A stretch of DNA of 18,676 nucleotides from contig JAITBC010000319.1 in NCBI GenBank assembly GCA_031283785.1, positions 1 to 18,676 of the forward strand, written 5' to 3'. The notes beneath the pieces are model-generated. The model was not told the DNA's origin. It worked only from the letters and a program-made list of their open reading frames with translations, and searched no databases. Made by a program: the position numbers and the translations under genes. This DNA is from Tannerella sp. GTDB taxonomy: Bacteria > Bacteroidota > Bacteroidia > Bacteroidales > Tannerellaceae. Positions 16,146 to 18,676 of the stretch are shown piece by piece. Positions within the stretch are counted from its first letter, which is position 1, and each line of letters starts with the position of its first letter.

Positions 16146-17408
16146 ATGTTGTACGACTTATTTGCTTATTTGGACAGAATTGACTTTCCCGGCGCCGGTA
16201 TGTTTAAATATATATCGTTCCGCTCCGGAATGGCGGTTGTATTTGCTTTGTTTATTTCGGTGGCAATAGGCCGGCGTATCATTGATAAACTGCAATTAAT
16301 GCAGATCGGCGAGACGGTTCGTAATCTTGGTATCGAAGGGCAGATGAGTAAAAAAGGCACTCCGACTATGGGGGGGATCATTATCATTATCTCCATCCTT
16401 GTGCCGGTATTGCTTTTCGCACGACTTAATAATATTTATATCATACTGATGCTCATCACCACCATTTGGCTGGGAATACTTGGTTTCGCAGACGATTATA
16501 TAAAAGTGTTCAGGATGAATAAGAAAGGTTTGCAAGGTAAATCAAAGATTGTTGCGCAGATCGGTCTGGGACTGATCGTGGGCATGACTTTGTACTTGAG
16601 TCCGGAAGTTGTTATCCGCGAGAATGCAGAAGTCGTCAACAACGAAAATGTGATCGAAAAAGTACATATCCATCCTTCGGAAAAAAAGTCGACAAAAACG
16701 ACGATCCCGTTTATTAAAAACAATAATTTCGATTATGCCTGGCTGGCATCATGGGCGGGCAAATATAAACAGGAAGTGACATGGCTTGTATTTGTTATGG
16801 TCGTTATCTTTATCGTAACGGCCGTCTCGAACGGGGCGAATCTTACGGACGGGCTGGACGGTCTGGCGGCCGGCAGTTCATCTATCATAGGCGTGGCGTT
16901 GGGAATATTGGCCTATATGTCGTCGCATATAGAATTTGCTTCGTTCCTCAACATTATGTTCCTGCCGGGAACGGAGGAGCTGGTGATCTTTGCGGCGGCC
17001 TTTATCGGCGCAACAATCGGTTTCCTCTGGTATAATTCCTACCCCGCCCAAGTGTTTATGGGCGATACGGGAAGTCTTACTTTGGGCGGTATCATTGCCG
17101 TTTATGCAGTCATCATCAGGAAAGAATTGTTGATCCCGATCCTTTGCGGGATATTCCTCGTAGAAAGCCTCTCCGTACTGGTTCAGGTGTTATATTTCAA
17201 ATATACCCGGAAAAAGTGCGGCGAAGGACGTCGTATCTTTAAGATGACGCCTGTACACCATCATTTCCAGAAGCCTGGGAATGCCGGTATTCAAGCCTTT
17301 ATACAACGTCCGTATAATATTATACCGGAATCGAAACTTGTCGTGCGTTTCTGGCTTGTTGGGATTATTCTTGCGGTAATAACGATTGTCACATTAAAAA
17401 TCAGGTAG
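16146..17408 (+). CDS. mraY: Phospho-N-acetylmuramoyl-pentapeptide transferase (lipid I synthase)
   Basis: Integral membrane enzyme that moves phospho-MurNAc-pentapeptide from UDP to undecaprenyl phosphate, forming lipid I. The 420-residue product carries GTPTMGG (71-77), the catalytic DDYIK (Asp116-Asp117), [12 protein letters not shown] (232-243), the magnesium-binding GDTGS (306-310) and the MTPVHHHFQ loop (His371-373). It is about 60 residues longer than E. coli MraY; most of the excess lies between about 150 and 200, a hydrophilic, lysine- and asparagine-rich insertion in an extramembrane loop. Long MraY proteins of this kind are usual in Bacteroidota. Start ATG at 16146; murD follows after 3 bp. 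Confidence 0.97.
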   Translation: MLYDLFAYLDRIDFPGAGMFKYISFRSGMAVVFALFISVAIGRRIIDKLQLMQIGETVRNLGIEGQMSKKGTPTMGGIIIIISILVPVLLFARLNNIYIILMLITTIWLGILGFADDYIKVFRMNKKGLQGKSKIVAQIGLGLIVGMTLYLSPEVVIRENAEVVNNENVIEKVHIHPSEKKSTKTTIPFIKNNNFDYAWLASWAGKYKQEVTWLVFVMVVIFIVTAVSNGANLTDGLDGLAAGSSSIIGVALGILAYMSSHIEFASFLNIMFLPGTEELVIFAAAFIGATIGFLWYNSYPAQVFMGDTGSLTLGGIIAVYAVIIRKELLIPILCGIFLVESLSVLVQVLYFKYTRKKCGEGRRIFKMTPVHHHFQKPGNAGIQAFIQRPYNIIPESKLVVRFWLVGIILAVITIVTLKIR

Positions 17409-17411
17409 ATA

Positions 17412-18676
17412 ATGAACGCACGGATCGTCATATTAGGAGCGGGAGAGAGCGGCGCCGGAGCGGCGGTATTGGCGCGGGAAAAAGGCTTTGACGTTTTTGT
17501 TTCCGACTTGTCGTCGATTAAACCGGAATATAAAAAAATGCTGATTGAGCATGAGATAAAATGGGAAGAAGGAGCGCATACGGAAGAGAACATACTTAAT
17601 GCCGACGAGATCGTGAAAAGTCCCGGCATACCGGATAAGACGCCTGTTATCCGAAAAATAATGGAAAAAAAGATTCCTGTCATCTCGGAAATAGAATTCG
17701 CCGGTCGTTATACGGATTCGAAGATGATTTGTATCACGGGAAGCAACGGTAAGACAACAACGACAATGCTTACGTATCATATACTGAAAAATGCCGGCCT
17801 CGATGTGGGGCTGGCCGGGAATGTGGGCGACAGCCTTGCATTGCAGGTTGCCGAGAATCCGCATCCGTATTATGTCGTCGAACTTAGCAGTTTTCAGTTG
17901 GATAACATCTACGATTTTAAGGCGGATGTAGCTGTATTGCTGAACATAACGCCGGATCACCTGGACCGTTATCATTATGATTTCCGGGAATATGCCGCTT
18001 CCAAATTCCGGATTATCAGGAATCAGACGCCTGACGACGCCTTTATCTTTTGGAATGATGATCCGGCGATAAAAGAAGGTATCGGGAAATTCTGCCCGAA
18101 AGCGACGCTTTATCCGTTTTCGGAAAACCCCGGGCCTGGAGTAAAAGGTTATGTTAAAAATGGAAATATTGTTATGGAAACATTAAAAGGAATATATACA
18201 ATGGACAGAGATTTATTATCCCTGAAAGGAACGCATAATCTGTATAATTCGTTAGCATCGGGTATTGCGGCGAAAGTTATGGATATACGTGATGAAAAAA
18301 TTCGTGCATCACTGAGCGATTTTTGCGGCGTTGAACATCGTCTGGAAATGGTTACCCGTGTGAAAGGCGTTGATTATATCAACGATTCGAAAGCGACAAA
18401 TGTGAACTCGTGCTGGTATGCCCTGCAAAGTGTGAATACTCCGCTGGTGCTTATTCTTGGAGGTACGGACAAAGGCAATGATTATTCCGAAATAGAATCT
18501 CTTGTCTGGAAAAAAGTACATACATTGATTTTTCTCGGAGTCGATAATAGCAGGCTACATGCGTTTTTTGACGGGAAAGTGCCGTTAATAGAAGACGCCC
18601 TTTCTATGGAAGAAGCTGTAAATAAAGCTTATAAATTGGCTGTGAAAGGCGATACCGTATTGTTGTCGCCTTGTTG
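17412..18676 (+). CDS. murD: UDP-MurNAc-L-alanine:D-glutamate ligase (partial, C-terminus missing)
   Basis: Cytoplasmic Mur ligase that adds D-glutamate to UDP-MurNAc-L-alanine. The gene runs off the right edge; 421 codons are visible of the usual 440-450. The N-terminal Rossmann-like domain begins ILGAGESGAGAA. The ATP-binding loop GSNGKTTT is at 110-117, followed by GLAGNVG, ELSSFQLD and NITPDHLDRY. The C-terminal domain shows GVEHRLE, INDSKATN and LGGTDKGNDY, all typical of MurD. The start at 17412 lies 3 bp behind the mraY stop. It stays open to the last base, so I see no sign of damage. In other Bacteroidota the next genes are ftsW, murG and murC. Confidence 0.96.
   Translation, partial: MNARIVILGAGESGAGAAVLAREKGFDVFVSDLSSIKPEYKKMLIEHEIKWEEGAHTEENILNADEIVKSPGIPDKTPVIRKIMEKKIPVISEIEFAGRYTDSKMICITGSNGKTTTTMLTYHILKNAGLDVGLAGNVGDSLALQVAENPHPYYVVELSSFQLDNIYDFKADVAVLLNITPDHLDRYHYDFREYAASKFRIIRNQTPDDAFIFWNDDPAIKEGIGKFCPKATLYPFSENPGPGVKGYVKNGNIVMETLKGIYTMDRDLLSLKGTHNLYNSLASGIAAKVMDIRDEKIRASLSDFCGVEHRLEMVTRVKGVDYINDSKATNVNSCWYALQSVNTPLVLILGGTDKGNDYSEIESLVWKKVHTLIFLGVDNSRLHAFFDGKVPLIEDALSMEEAVNKAYKLAVKGDTVLLSPC

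Overview
The window looks like chromosomal DNA from a member of the Bacteroidales (phylum Bacteroidota). The evidence is a glycine-lipid acyltransferase pair (glsA/glsB type), a PASTA-tailed division penicillin-binding protein, an enlarged MraY, a Porphyromonas-type prolyl tripeptidyl peptidase, promoter elements of the Bacteroides form (TTTG, about 19-20 bp, TAnnTTTG), and starts without strong Shine-Dalgarno sequences. I would not place it below order level. There are no tRNA or rRNA genes, no CRISPR array and no intact mobile element.

Layout. (1) 1-797, minus strand: N-terminal part of a secreted GH29 alpha-L-fucosidase, cut by the left edge. (2) 798-1884: a gene-free stretch of about 1.1 kb that looks like an old insertion scar. 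It holds a recognisable relic of a DDE transposase (906-1007, minus), an unidentified open plus-strand frame, a small tandem repeat and a 14-bp palindrome. (3) 1885-8861, minus strand: six tightly packed genes that probably form one operon read from a good promoter at 8887-8919. In transcription order they are a small collagen-like lipoprotein, an RlmL-type 23S rRNA methyltransferase with a long charged tail, prolyl tripeptidyl peptidase, purD, a DUF6427-like membrane protein and a YqaA/DedA-like membrane protein. (4) 8862-9141: intergenic, with the operon promoter, a second well-formed promoter pointing the other way into non-coding DNA, and a GC-rich hairpin behind glsB. (5) 9142-10936, minus strand: glsA then glsB, the two acyltransferases that make N-acyl/O-acyl glycine lipids in Bacteroides. 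(6) 11097-18676, plus strand, divergent from glsA: the front half of the division and cell wall (dcw) cluster, rsmH-ftsL-ftsI-murE-mraY-murD, with murD cut by the right edge. The usual first gene, mraZ, is not present in front of rsmH.

How the genes fit together. The dcw block makes the peptidoglycan precursor (MurE and MurD build the stem peptide, MraY makes lipid I), cross-links it at the septum (FtsI with FtsL) and modifies the ribosome (RsmH). GlsA/GlsB, next door and divergent, make a membrane lipid, so this is an envelope-biogenesis neighbourhood. The six-gene operon mixes exported, membrane and housekeeping functions (peptide scavenging, purine synthesis, rRNA methylation).

Most of the window is well-understood core genome and I see no clear novel multi-gene system. 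The items most worth a second look are a 19-bp tandem duplication that rewrites the end of murE, a promoter followed by a possible small RNA at 8960-9077, the charged tail on the rRNA methyltransferase, the collagen-like lipoprotein leading the operon, and the missing mraZ.
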